Source: Nymphaea colorata (Eukaryota; Streptophyta; Magnoliopsida; Nymphaeales; Nymphaeaceae). Taken from it: a stretch of 64,000 nucleotides of DNA. Both the position numbers and the translations under genes were made by a program. The notes under the pieces were generated by a model, which worked only from the letters and a program-made list of their open reading frames with translations, was not told the DNA's origin and made no database searches. Below are positions 35,263-45,645 of this stretch, one piece after another (the stretch's first letter is position 1; every line of letters starts with the position of its first letter). The stretch covers positions 8,614,802 to 8,678,801 of the forward strand of contig NC_045145.1 in assembly GCF_008831285.2 (NCBI RefSeq), in the 5' to 3' direction.

Positions 35263-35480
35263 GGTGCCTTTGATGGCTTGTAAATTTGGAATTAGAAATA
35301 TATTTCTGAAAATATATTTTTTAGAAAAAAAAAAAGGAAAAAATCTTTATTCTCACTTTGATGTGTGTGTGATGACTGAGAAATATATTTTCATAAATAT
35401 ATTTTTGTGTTTGATGACAAAGAAATATATTTCTAGATTTCTAGAAAATTATTTCTTAATTTGATAATAAAGAAACATAT
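35263..35480. mobile_element. Fragment of the GGTAGTGTTTGATGG element family
   Basis: From GGTGCCTTTGATGGC this stretch runs GAAATATATTT..., GGAAAAAATCTTTATT and TTTGATGTGTGTGTGATGA. It matches word for word, with substitutions, the minus strand of the right TIR at 40318-40140. Only this one end is seen. No partner inverted repeat was found downstream. Confidence 0.65.
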
Positions 35481-38461
35481 TTCTATATTTACATAATCTT
35501 GAGAACAACCCGACAACATTTCCCAAGCAAAACCAGATGTCTCAAGTTATTTTCGTCAAAGCAAAAAGAAATACATGGAATGAATCATCCATGTGTTAGA
35601 TAAGTTCATTCCTCAAGCAATAAGCAAGACATGGCTGTGGTCACATTAGGACAACCTTCCTAATGTGACATGACTGACCATACACTTCATGTAACTCTTC
35701 ATAGTGTTTCCATTTTTGCCTTCCTTTGAATTTTCGCCTATCAGTTTGAATTTTAGTCACATATGTTCTATATAGTAATTGACATGATGATTAATTTCAT
35801 ACACTAAATGTTCCCTGGCTTACCTGAATGTAGACGGCCCAAATTTCATTGTCAACATCTACGCACTTGTTTGTTGGGTCCCAACCAAACTCACTTGTTG
35901 CCAAAATTTGTTTGCATATATTGTAATCTGTTTTTGTACTCTTCAACTTGTTTTTTATTTTTCTACTATGAAACTTCACCCAAACTTTTCTATCATCTTC
36001 TATTCAATTGCCTTATAAGCTTTTGGCTTTAGATTGCCACCTCACTTCGTGCCAGGTAGTCGTGATTGCTGAACTAGAAGATTTATGAGATATTATAGTC
36101 AAGCATCAGTCCATGTTAGACTATCATTTCTTGAGTTGTTTGTTCCTTCCATAGCTACTACAGTACAAAAGAAAACATAACAAGTAATTGCAAACCCCAA
36201 AATAGAACAAAAGAAGAGCATAATATGGCCAAAATAATTGGTATCTATAGAAAACATTGAAAGTGCTAACAGCTGATCAACTCAAAATGAAAATACATAC
36301 TCAGTGTCTAATGGGTTTATTTTTCCATTCTCGATTATCAGTTGTTCAAAATGGTTTATATGCCTCTCCGTGTATTCCACATAGAGATTTTTACAGGAAT
36401 GTTACTATAACATAAATAGCTGCAGGCTCCATTACATATCGGCGTAGCTTAGATGAAGTGCAGGACCATGAAAGTGAGGGGATTCACAATCTCTGTTCAC
36501 TGCAATATCCACTTAAGCTAACAGAAGATAACAAATGTTTAGATTTTTCTATCAACAAGCATAGGGGCATAGTAATTGCTTCATGGCCAGAAGATAACAA
36601 ATGTTTAGATTGCTTCATGGCCATCAGTAACTTATGACATTGAGAACAGAAAAATCCAATGATATTAGCATAAACTTAAAAAACATTCACACATTTCTAC
36701 CACTAATACCGTAAGAGAATAGCAATGCTAAATGATAATTTACTACGCATGTTAGTAACAATGAGTGGACTAAATGTTGCCTTCAAGGAAAGTAACCATC
36801 ACAAACGAAGATAATCACAAAAGCTAAATTCTGCAATAACTAAATAAATAATATTCAAAGGAATGGAAGAAAGCAATTGAAGAAGAAGTCGAAGAGTCAC
36901 CGAAACCCACAAGGAGTAAACAACTGAAGGCTTGGTCTGCCTCATTTTCAAGTGTCAATGGGCATCCACAAAAAAGAACGAAAGGATCTCACGTAGACTA
37001 AGACTTTGTTTCCAACAAGAGGAGTGCTTCTCTGCTTCTTCCGTCTATCTACGCCCTACTTCCAATTTCAAAATTCAAACTACCAATGCTCGTTCTTGGC
37101 AACTTACTCTGACCAAGAAAGACAAGCATGTTTTTGGCCTTTGTCTCTCTCTCTCTCTTTTTCACACTCGGAACAAAGTCAGCTAGATTACAATAGTAAC
37201 GCATATATAAATACAACCTCAGATCTGAACAGTCAATTCATCTTCTTAACCTCTTAAAAGATGAACAGTCGATAAATCTCCTAAAACGTTAAGATGGATT
37301 GCAATTAAGTAAGGAGATGCATGCTAGATATGAAGCCCACCGTATATATTATCATATCATCAGAGTCACATGGATGAAGATGATTCAAGATCCTGAAAGT
37401 CTCTTTACTGAGAGCTATCTTACCCATTGACTTGAGGCAGTGGATCCTAATGTTTCATTTATACTTCTGTAAAACTACTGATAGGTTGGCCCTCGACAGA
37501 TTTATTGCCCAAAAAATAAAATATATAGAGGGCAAAAAGTACGAAGCCCACCCACACAAGTATTGAGATACAAAAATTACACTGAAATTTCAAAGATGGG
37601 GTCCCAGCTTCATGTTTCATTATACCTTTTGTAGAAGAAAAACAGTAATTTTCAAGCTTTAAAACTCATTTCTCAGTCAAGGGATGGATGGCAAAAAAGC
37701 ACATGCTTCTTCATCTTTGATAGGATCTGTTTAATTGATTATGTTTTCTTCCAGTTCAATCTTTATGCTACCATAACATAATGTAAAGACCTGAAGACAA
37801 CCGATTGACTAACAGTCAAAAGGGAAACGAGGAACACAGATAACATGAATTGTCATGAAAGGGTATTTCAAAATTAGAACCGAATTATCTTTCTGGTATC
37901 AATTCTAACAGGATTCCAAGATGCATCAACAATTGATCAGGAGATTCACACTTCAAATCCTAGAAAGGAATGCATAAACTGGCACTAGATAAGCATGAGG
38001 TGATAGGATGCAATGGACGGTGGGAAAATGGTGGAGGAAGAGACTGAGAGAGAGAGATACCTTTCACCCTTGCTAGATGCTGTGCTGGTGAGGAAATACC
38101 CAAATCAAGCCGTTGGTGAGAACGCTGTGCAGGAGGAAGAACATTGTTCTGGCGATGAATGTGTCTGAGGCAGCAGCAGGGAGAGAAGGGGAAAGGTGTG
38201 ATGAAGGCAGGTTGGGTGAAAAAAAGATGCGAGGGTTTCGAGCGAGGGTTTCGAGTGAGAGGGTTTTGAGCGAGACTCCTTTCAGCAGAATGAGAAAGAC
38301 GCAAGGAGGAGAATAGACAGTGGTGTTGAGGCTGCGATGGGGGTTGAGGGAGCAGCATGGTGAGGCAGCTGCGGAGGATGAGAAGAGCAAGACGAGGAGA
38401 GATACGCGAGGAGAAGCCCCAATAGGCAAAAAGATATTTTTGGAAATTTTTTTCACCTCTC
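35481..38461. other. Intergenic sequence, no gene recognised
   Basis: No coding exon or transposase domain could be supported. From about 37960 to 38456 overlapping frames occur on both strands, rich in Ser/Leu/Pro on the minus strand. They stem from GA/GAGGG-rich DNA containing repeated GGGTTTCGAGCGAG words. A similar GGGTTTCGAGCAAG word lies near 34410. Confidence 0.45.
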
Positions 38462-38823
38462 AGGGCCTGTTTGGTAGGAGGGAAAGGGAGGGAAAGGAAG
38501 GGATGGAAAGGGAGAGAAAGGAAAGGGAAAGGAATGGAATGGAATGGAATGGAAAGAAGTGATTAAAAAGCTTGTTTGGATACAAAAGAAATGAAAGGAA
38601 AGGAAAGGTTAATACTTTACAATAATACCCCTAACAGTCAAAATGTTTAAATAATTAAGAACGTGAAGGAAGGGGTATTGTGGGCAGTCAACACTTTGCT
38701 CCTCTCTCCCTTTCTTTTCCTTCCCAATCCGTCTGATTTGAGAGGGATTGCATTTACACTGCACAATCCTTTCCTTTCCCTCTCTTCCCTTTCCTTCCCT
38801 TTCCCTCCAACCAAACAAGCCCT
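38462..38823. mobile_element. Complete polypurine MITE, about 362 bp
   Basis: The left end AGGGCCTGTTTGGTAGGAGG and the right end, read on the opposite strand as AGGGCTTGTTTGGTTGGAGG, form long imperfect inverted repeats. These continue into GGGAAAGG-rich tracts. The AGGGCNTGTTTGG terminus resembles hAT- or Harbinger-type MITEs. I could not see a convincing target duplication. It is embedded in the end of another element (sequence at 38430 resumes at 38824). Related partial copies lie at 10490-10654 and 56640-56825. Confidence 0.75.
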
Positions 38824-38957
38824 CAAGCGGAAAAAAAATTTCGGAAATGGGTTCAACGGTCATTTTTTTCTTCCGTTGTTTATGGGAAGGAATTTTTTTT
38901 TTAATTTGAATTATTTTTCTGGTTGAACAGTAGATTTCCACTGCATCAAACGCTACC
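38824..38957. mobile_element. Right end of another GGTAGCGTTTGATG-family element
   Basis: This stretch ends CATCAAACGCTACC immediately before TAG at 38958-38960. It is the mirror image of the neighbouring element's start, so two related ends sit back to back. Another end of this type, ATCAAACGCTACCTTA, occurs near 55222-55238. The left end of this element was not located. Confidence 0.4.
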
Positions 38958-38960
38958 TAG

Positions 38961-40318
38961 GATAGTGTTTGATGGGCCAGAAATTTCCTGTAGTGCAAGA
39001 AACATTTTTTAAATTTTCAAAATTTTTCCTCCTTAATAAACGCAAAATTTTTTTTTTGAACGTTGAAGCTAGAAACGGAAATATATTTCCAGAAAAAATT
39101 TTCCAACTAGAGATGTAGAAAAATTTTTTTGGAAATTTTTTTTTACCGTTAGGAAGAAGAAGGGACGCGGAGGAAGAAGGGAAGGAGGGAGGGGGAAGAA
39201 AGGAGGGAGGAGGAAGAAAGAAGAAGGGAGGCGGAGAGAAAAGGGAAGGAGGGAGGAGGAAGAAGGGAGCGAGGGAGGAAGAAGGGAGCAAGGGAGGAAG
39301 AAGGGAAGGAGGGATGAGGAAGAATAGAGGTGCTCAGGAGCAATAGGAGGACAATTGGGATCAAGGAGGATTGATCGGGATTTCACGATAGTGCTCTGTT
39401 CTTCAATACTGATTTGGGGTATTGTCTGATCAGCGGCCAAATCAGGGACATCGGTGGACAATTGGGATGATTGACAATTTGTAGAAGGATCACCCAGAGC
39501 AAAGGAAGATCATGACCAAGTTTGAGAGCAATCTGATCTCTGACGGCGTCAGAATCAGCTTTGGACGAAATTTTGGCCATCGCGGTGGAGCAGAAGTTGA
39601 ACTCCACCGTGATGTTTCAGGAACTACCTGTGCGCATTAGTGATTTTGGATCTCAACGCGATTTTCCTGTGTAGCTCCATTGGACATGAAATTTGGAGTG
39701 TCCACTACTCAGCTTGTTGTCGACCTACTATCAAATTTTCAAGCAAATTGGAGCTACCTGTGAGTTTTAAAAAATTTGCGAGTGAGGATGACTCCCGTCT
39801 ACCGCCTAAACACCTGCGACTGGTATTTTTCACTGTGAGACAGCGTCTGATCAGGCTAAATATGATTCCTGTGTGAAGCTCATTTGAAGCTGATCTTCTG
39901 GGCACCCAATCCCCAACATCTTAGCAAACTCCAAACCAAATTTCAGCTTAATCGAAGGCCAGACGGATTTTGTAAAAATCTACGAGTCATCCCTGCTCCT
40001 GAGCACCTCCCTCCTTCCCCTTTTCCTTTGTCTCCCTTCTTCCTCCTCCCTCCTCCCTCCTTCCCTTTTCCCTCCTCCCTCTGCCTCCCTTCTTCCTCCC
40101 TCCTTCCCTTCTTTCTCCCTCGCTCCCTTCTTCCCCTAAACCTGGAAATATATTTCTATTTCATCAAATAAAAAATAAATTTTTGGAAATTTATTTCTCA
40201 ATCATCACACACACATCAAAATTGGAAATAAGAAAGATTTTTTTCATTTCAATTTTTCAAGAAATATATTTTCTGAAATATATTTCCAGTTCCAGATTTC
40301 CAGCCATCAAACACTACC
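38961..40318. mobile_element. Long-TIR DNA element with polypurine/polypyrimidine arms
   Basis: The outer ends GATAGTGTTTGATGG and, inverted, GGTAGTGTTTGATGG are flanked by TAG (38958-38960 and 40319-40321), a possible 3-bp target duplication. The inverted repeats reach inward to GAGGTGCTCAGGAGCA (39327-39342) and its complement (39994-40009), giving arms of about 382 and 325 bp. The arms contain GGAAGGAGGGAGGAGGAAG-type polypurine tracts (39160-39330) and the matching pyrimidine tract (40005-40135). The 651-bp interior (39343-39993) differs in composition, encodes no transposase, and may be captured sequence. Frames in the arms are low-complexity artefacts. Confidence 0.7.
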
Positions 40319-40710
40319 TAGAAGAAGAGGATGGTGGTGTTTTTTAAATACTCATTTATTTATCTTCCTTTTAAGTCAAGGTGTTGAAGCCAGGCTCAAA
40401 TCCAAGTCCATCAAGGGGGATCTGCTCACAGGCTCTGTAACTTGCTATCAGGATGTGTCACCTTTGATGGAGTCTCTCCTTCTTCCTATTTACTCAAGAG
40501 TGGAATCAAAAAAAAATTTTATCGGCAATAAACATATAACTAGCAAATTTTTAATTGGCCATAGGGCAATGACGTGGGTCTTGTAGGGTTGTGGAGTTGT
40601 CCTATATAACTGAAACCATATCTACCCAAATTTAACCACTAATTTAAGCTTTCAAAGGATGGATTCTGTGAGGCCATACACCCCACAAAGGCCCCACCTA
40701 TCTACAGCCA

Positions 40711-41014
40711 GGGATGTCAACGGGTTAGATATAGCATTTACCATATCTGATTTTTCATATATTTATATATTTGGATTCGGATTTGAATTTGAATTAGGAT
40801 GAAAAAACTTATACCATATCCGAATCCGATCCAAATCCGCTTTTAAGTTATATTTGAATATGATCTGAATCTAAATTTTAAGTTATATCTGAACCCGACT
40901 TTTAAGTTACATCTGAATCCGACTTTTGAGTTATATCTAAATCCATCTGAATCTGATTTATGACTTTTAAGTCATGTGCAAATCTGATCGAAATCTGATT
41001 TATGTATGAAACTC
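40711..41014. repeat. Truncated GATGTCAA-family repeat
   Basis: It begins GGGATGTCAACGGGTTAG and holds many short words like ATCCGAATC, GAATCTGA and TTAAGTTATATCTGAA, partly as a degenerate tandem array. This matches the outline of 21446-21740. The expected inverted end is absent, because sequence passes straight into the element at 41015. Confidence 0.5.
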
Positions 41015-41365
41015 TATGTCACAGTGGTATGTCATATTTGGTGGAGTATCCATACCGATACACCGGTACGGTGTACCGATATGGTGGTATGGCCCGATAC
41101 GTTTGGATCTGGTTCCGGGTTGGAACTATATGCAGACTATATTATAACCCAAAAAGTTTTGTTTTTTGTTTTTTTATTTATGAGATTATCTATGGATTCA
41201 TCAAAGGAACATTGTCTTAATGTGATGATATCATTTGGTTTTTTTTATTTTTTGAATTAAAAATATATAATAATATATAATATTCATCGTACTACCGTAT
41301 CAAGATTTACAAAAATGTTGTACCAATACCCGTACCTGCACCCATACTCATACCATTGTGACATA
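41015..41365. mobile_element. 351-bp palindromic TIR element
   Basis: The ends TATGTCACAGTGGTATG (41015-41031) and CATACCATTGTGACATA (41349-41365) are inverted repeats with a single mismatch. The flanks ATGAAACTC (41006-41014) and ATGAAAGTA (41367-41375) match at 7 of 9 positions, a possible eroded 9-bp duplication. The interior carries CCGATACACCGGTACGGTG and similar palindromic words. No coding capacity. Confidence 0.6.
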
Positions 41366-41984
41366 GATGAAAGTAAACACCAAATGAACTATGTAACCCT
41401 ATTTTAACATCACACTAGCCCAAACTTGACTGGTGATATATATATATATATATATATAAACTTCATTATATAGAACATGCAAATTTAAAATAGTACTTGG
41501 TTGTTGTCCATTGATGCAACAAGAGACTAGACGAGTCATCCTTGCCAACTTCAATAAAAAAAAAAAAATCACTATATAGTACAAGCTTGCAAAAATTTTC
41601 TTTCAATGTTTCTATTTGTCACAATGGATATGTTCTTTCTATTTAGATATGCACTTAAACCACGTTGACACTATATTGAGGATAATGTTGTCAAATTAAC
41701 CTGCATTATGCAAATGAAAATTTTAATTAAGTAAACATCTTTGACATAAATAACTGTAGGTTTTAGTTGATGTAAAGAAAACAGATAAATATAAAAAAAT
41801 ATATACCTCTAATTTATGATTCAGTTTCAACGTATGTCGATGCAAATGGTGCTTCCTCTTTAGGCAAATGTATAAGCAAATCAGAATCATCTAACAAAAG
41901 AATAAAATAATGAACGCAAAAATATGTTTAAAAGCATTAATAATAAGTTAATTACCTTCAGCCTCATCTCACAACTAATCTTGT
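41366..41984. other. AT-rich spacer with a short (TA)n run
   Basis: A TA run lies at about 41433-41458. The rest is plain AT-rich sequence that probably contains one end of the hAT element next to it. Its terminal inverted repeats were not identified. Confidence 0.4.
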
Positions 41985-43724
41985 GCACAAATCAAAGCCT
42001 CTACGTTCTTTATACCTAATCTACTTCTGTATAAATCAAGAATACGTCCACTTGTGTTAAATGTTGACTCTGATGCAACAATTGATATAGGAATAGCCAA
42101 AATATCACATACTATTTTAGATAACACAAGGTATTTAGGTGCATTGACCTTTTACCATGTCAAAATATCTATTGGATTGTTTTTTGGATAAATAGTCGCT
42201 TCCAAATACAATTCTAAATCTGATTTTGTACATTGGCTCTATGATGATTCTTCAAGAAAGTCATCTAGTACACTTGTTCTAGGTTTCTTATGAGAAGAAA
42301 ATTCAATCAAAGATGTAAAGGTAGAAGCATCACTATTCATCTCAACATCAACAATACATCCAGTACCAATAGTGATTGTCTTCAATGCATAAGTAGATTT
42401 ATATTCTTCACAAAGATTACAAAGATAGTTCTTAATTGCAGAGACATATTCATATGGTTCTTCTTTACAAAATTATTTATAATAAAACTCAATTATTTTC
42501 ATCTTATAATGAGAATCAAAAACTACTGCAACTCAGATATTTCAATACTTGTCAAACTTTGTTTTCATCCCATTGTCATATTTGAAAGGAAAATATCTAA
42601 ATTTGAACACATTTTTTTAAATTCAATCTTTATCTCACAAAACTCTTACTTGACTATAGGAATGGCATTAGTTGCATCATAAAATATTTTTAAATTGTTA
42701 TGAATAATAGTAGTCTTCTTTCACTTGTCCTTAGTCGGTGTCAAATGATAGTAATGATCAAGTTCTTGGAAATGACCAAAAACTTCTTTATATTGTAAAT
42801 CTACATCAAACATAAGACATATTGAGTTCCATCTAGTTAAAACATCAAGACAATTTTTTTTCACAAGTAACTTTGACATGACACACTACTCGATCAAAAA
42901 TTTTACATCAAGCTGGAGATGCCTTGATATTTTTTTGTTTTCTTTGATCTTGTTAATTACATCACTTATTTCTTTGACACTATCTTGCACAACCAAATTA
43001 AAAATATGAGCAGCACATCTAACTTAAAAAAAATTCCATTACAAACAAGTGCATCATTTTCAAGAAGCCACTCTATCAATTTTGTAACCATAATATCATT
43101 TGTCAAACAATTATCTAATGTACTTAAAAATAATTTGAGATCAATCTTCCATTTTAGTAAACAATCTTTGATGAATGATGCAAGTTTTTCTCTTGTATGA
43201 GATGTTTCAATCATAACAAAGTTGAAATTTTTTTTTCTTATTTTCCAATTATTATCAATATGTGTGCAGTCAAACATAAATAACAACGTTTTTTACAAGA
43301 TGAAGTCCACATATCATATGTGAGACTAATCCTCCCATTAGTCTTCTCCAAAATATTATGTAATTTTGTTATTTCATTTTCATAAATACATATGCAATGT
43401 GATCTGATAGTGTTACATGTCAATAACTTGAACTGTGCTTCTAATCTTTTAATATACTTTTGAAAGTCTGAATGACTAACTATACAAAATGGATATTCAT
43501 GAAGAATAATCATATTGCCTAAATTATCTCGGTCTTTATCTGAATCAAACTTGAAAGTACCAATAGGACATTTTCTATCATTAGTCTTTCCACCAACGAT
43601 AGGACATTGTTGGTCTAATTCTAAGTTAGACCTTTTAGGACATGCCTTTAAATGATTCTTTAAACGTATAATGTCCATCTTACTATTGCAATCTATAGTT
43701 ACTTTACAGTGTTGACAAATAGGT
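41985..43724 (-). pseudogene. hAT transposase (RICESLEEPER/DAYSLEEPER-like), decayed
   Basis: Almost the whole protein can be followed on the minus strand. The BED zinc finger reads ICQHC...LKNHLKACPKR (43724-43620). The catalytic part has RISLTYDMWTSS near 43310 and LDNCLTNDIMVTKLI near 43110. The DUF4413-like segment has LDVLTRWNSICLMFDV near 42850-42800. The C-terminal hATC dimerisation domain is PKYLVLSKIVCDILAIPISI followed by VASESTFNTSGRILD (about 42150-42040). A one-base shift in a run of eight T's (about 43022-43030) changes frame before AAHIFNLVVQDSVKEI, and in-frame stops occur, for example just after DILTW. Such proteins move DNA with 8-bp duplications; some relatives are domesticated, but this copy is broken. 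Confidence 0.88.
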
Positions 43725-44440
43725 CATTGAATATCGGATTTGTTTATTGTCCTGCTAAACTACTTCCATACTGTTGATCTTAGTGACTTAGTGACTTGGC
43801 TTTTGTAAGAAACATGTCAGTTTCTATATTGTTAGCAGAGACAAAACTAGAAGCATTAGCACCAGATGTTGTAGAATTCATATGCTGCATATATAAAAAA
43901 TAAAAATAAGTAAATGGATAATTTATGACATAACAAATGCAGTTGATAGCTAGCTGGAGAGAATATGAAAAAACATGAGTTGCAGATTCAAATAGTTCGA
44001 GAATAACAAATGCACACAATATTCATTTTTTGCATTCACACAAATTTAACTAAACAAAGCTCAATTTAAAGTTGAATGGCAGACTAGACCATGTTAAAGA
44101 TGGTCAGCCCAATAATTCTATCAAGCGATGGCCTAGCAGTGTTTATATATATAGTCAACATATATTAACGTTTACTTAGATATATGGCCTTACTAGACCA
44201 CTAAAGATGTGTTGTAGTTGAATCAGAACTTTTATTTCACACCATACTAAGCATACATCTAGCTCACACTTGTGATCATCAAGCATTTCAATATCCAACT
44301 GAGCTTGCTATAACTACAATAAAGATTCAAGTTGTCAACTAAAGCAAGAATGTAGCCTAGATGACTTTCTATCGTGAAGTTGGCAACATAGTAATATTCA
44401 AAAAGTTTGACCAGCATGTAATCCACTAAGAAATTACAGT
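43725..44440. other. Spacer between the hAT relic and the CcdA relic
   Basis: No exon of the CcdA gene and no transposon domain is visible. The hAT element's 5' end is expected here, but no terminal repeat could be fixed. Confidence 0.4.
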
Positions 44441-45645
44441 AGGTAGTGGAAGACCTTGACCAACCTGTCCATATACCTTTCCAGTAAATGAAGCAGCAAC
44501 CGCTTGCCTTTTGTGTTGCCCCTTGCCTTTTTCTTCTATTATTCTATTAAGGTGGAGCCCAGGTTATTAGTTAGTTTTGGTTATGTAGTAGGTTACTCGA
44601 GGGGCAACTTTATCATCTTACCTGATATCAATATTGAATAACTACTAACTTTTTTCTTATGGAAGGCATGTTTAAGTGGAAATTAGCAATGTATGCATAT
44701 CATATTCATGCCTAGTGTTACATGATGCAAGGTGTAAACATAAGAAATGAAATTCATCTATGTGTGAAAAATAAATGTAGTTTTGCAATTTAAAGCCCTG
44801 CGGGATCGTTGTATTATATGGGAAGACTGTACTTTCTTTGCACCTATGCACTTGATGGGTTCATGATCCACCATCAAGTCTGAGTTCTGATTCTTCACAT
44901 TCATATAGCACTTTGTAGGTTGTGCATTTACATAAACTTGGATGAAAAAAAAATCTGGCATATTTTTTTTCCTTGTTTAGAGCTTGATTTTCTTTATTAT
45001 ATGGACTAATTCACTTTACATGCGTTTTGGAGTTGAGAAATCTAGTGTGGGCTACCTCAAAACATGATGTCTACTTATTTTCCGTGAACGATTGGTACTC
45101 ATTATCAACCATCCTAATAAATGATGCAATAGAAGGAATAAAATAGATATTCCACAAGGCTTACCAATGTAGCCAAGGGTCAATGGAAGCACACTTAGTG
45201 TACAAGGGGAAAGACTTGTAACAAGCCCAACACCAAAAATTACCACCAAACTGCAAAGAGACAAATCAAATGTATGGTAAATATATGAATGCTTTCTAAA
45301 AATAAGTCATATTCTATTGAAACTTACATAACAAAATTGCAAACTAAAATTGCAATTAACATGGTTAAATTCAGAGCTGAAAGTTTGTCTTCAACAGCCA
45401 CAGTGGCTTGTTGCCTAGCCATATACAGGAAGCCTCCAAACCAATCTCCAAGGCTTGCATCTGCTAATACACTGGATTGCACATTCTAATCCAAATAAAA
45501 AAAGCAAAACAGGTTTTTTCATTACAACATGCAAGTACAAGGATCTTGCTATTTTATAAATGGACTGTCTAGAAAATCAAAGTTTAACATTAATAGAATG
45601 ATTGCTTACTAGGATGTGTTCCACAGATGCATTTGCTGAAGAAAC
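44441..45645 (-). pseudogene. Partial chloroplast CcdA-like gene (thylakoid thiol transporter), probably decayed
   Basis: CcdA is a thylakoid membrane protein that passes reducing power across the membrane for cytochrome c and b6f assembly. Exon 45471-45328 reads VLADASLGDWFGGFLYMARQ and on to LSALNLTML. Exon 45250-45165 reads [15 protein letters not shown] then [13 protein letters not shown], the first membrane helix with the conserved redox Cys. The two join in phase through GTAAGT and TTTGCAG. A weak match to GSGKSRAQVIGDS follows near 44850-44780, then VAASFTGKVYGQVGQGLP at 44503-44441. The second Cys helix (SPCSTPVL) and the C-terminal third are not found; the hAT relic lies where they should be. 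A small possible upstream exon is at 45645-45610. Either a truncated pseudogene or a gene with distant exons; decay of the middle exon favours a pseudogene. Confidence 0.7.

Noticed and set aside
37960-38456. Minus-strand frames of 127 and 132 residues
   Set aside because: Ser/Leu/Pro-rich, overlapping each other in two frames, from GAGGG-rich DNA; no start or splice support.
38953-39461. Minus-strand Pro/Ser/Leu-rich frames of 70-130 residues
   Set aside because: They come from the polypurine arm of the long-TIR element; low complexity in every frame.
45289-45489. Plus-strand 66-residue frame
   Set aside because: It is antisense to the CcdA-like exon at 45328-45471.
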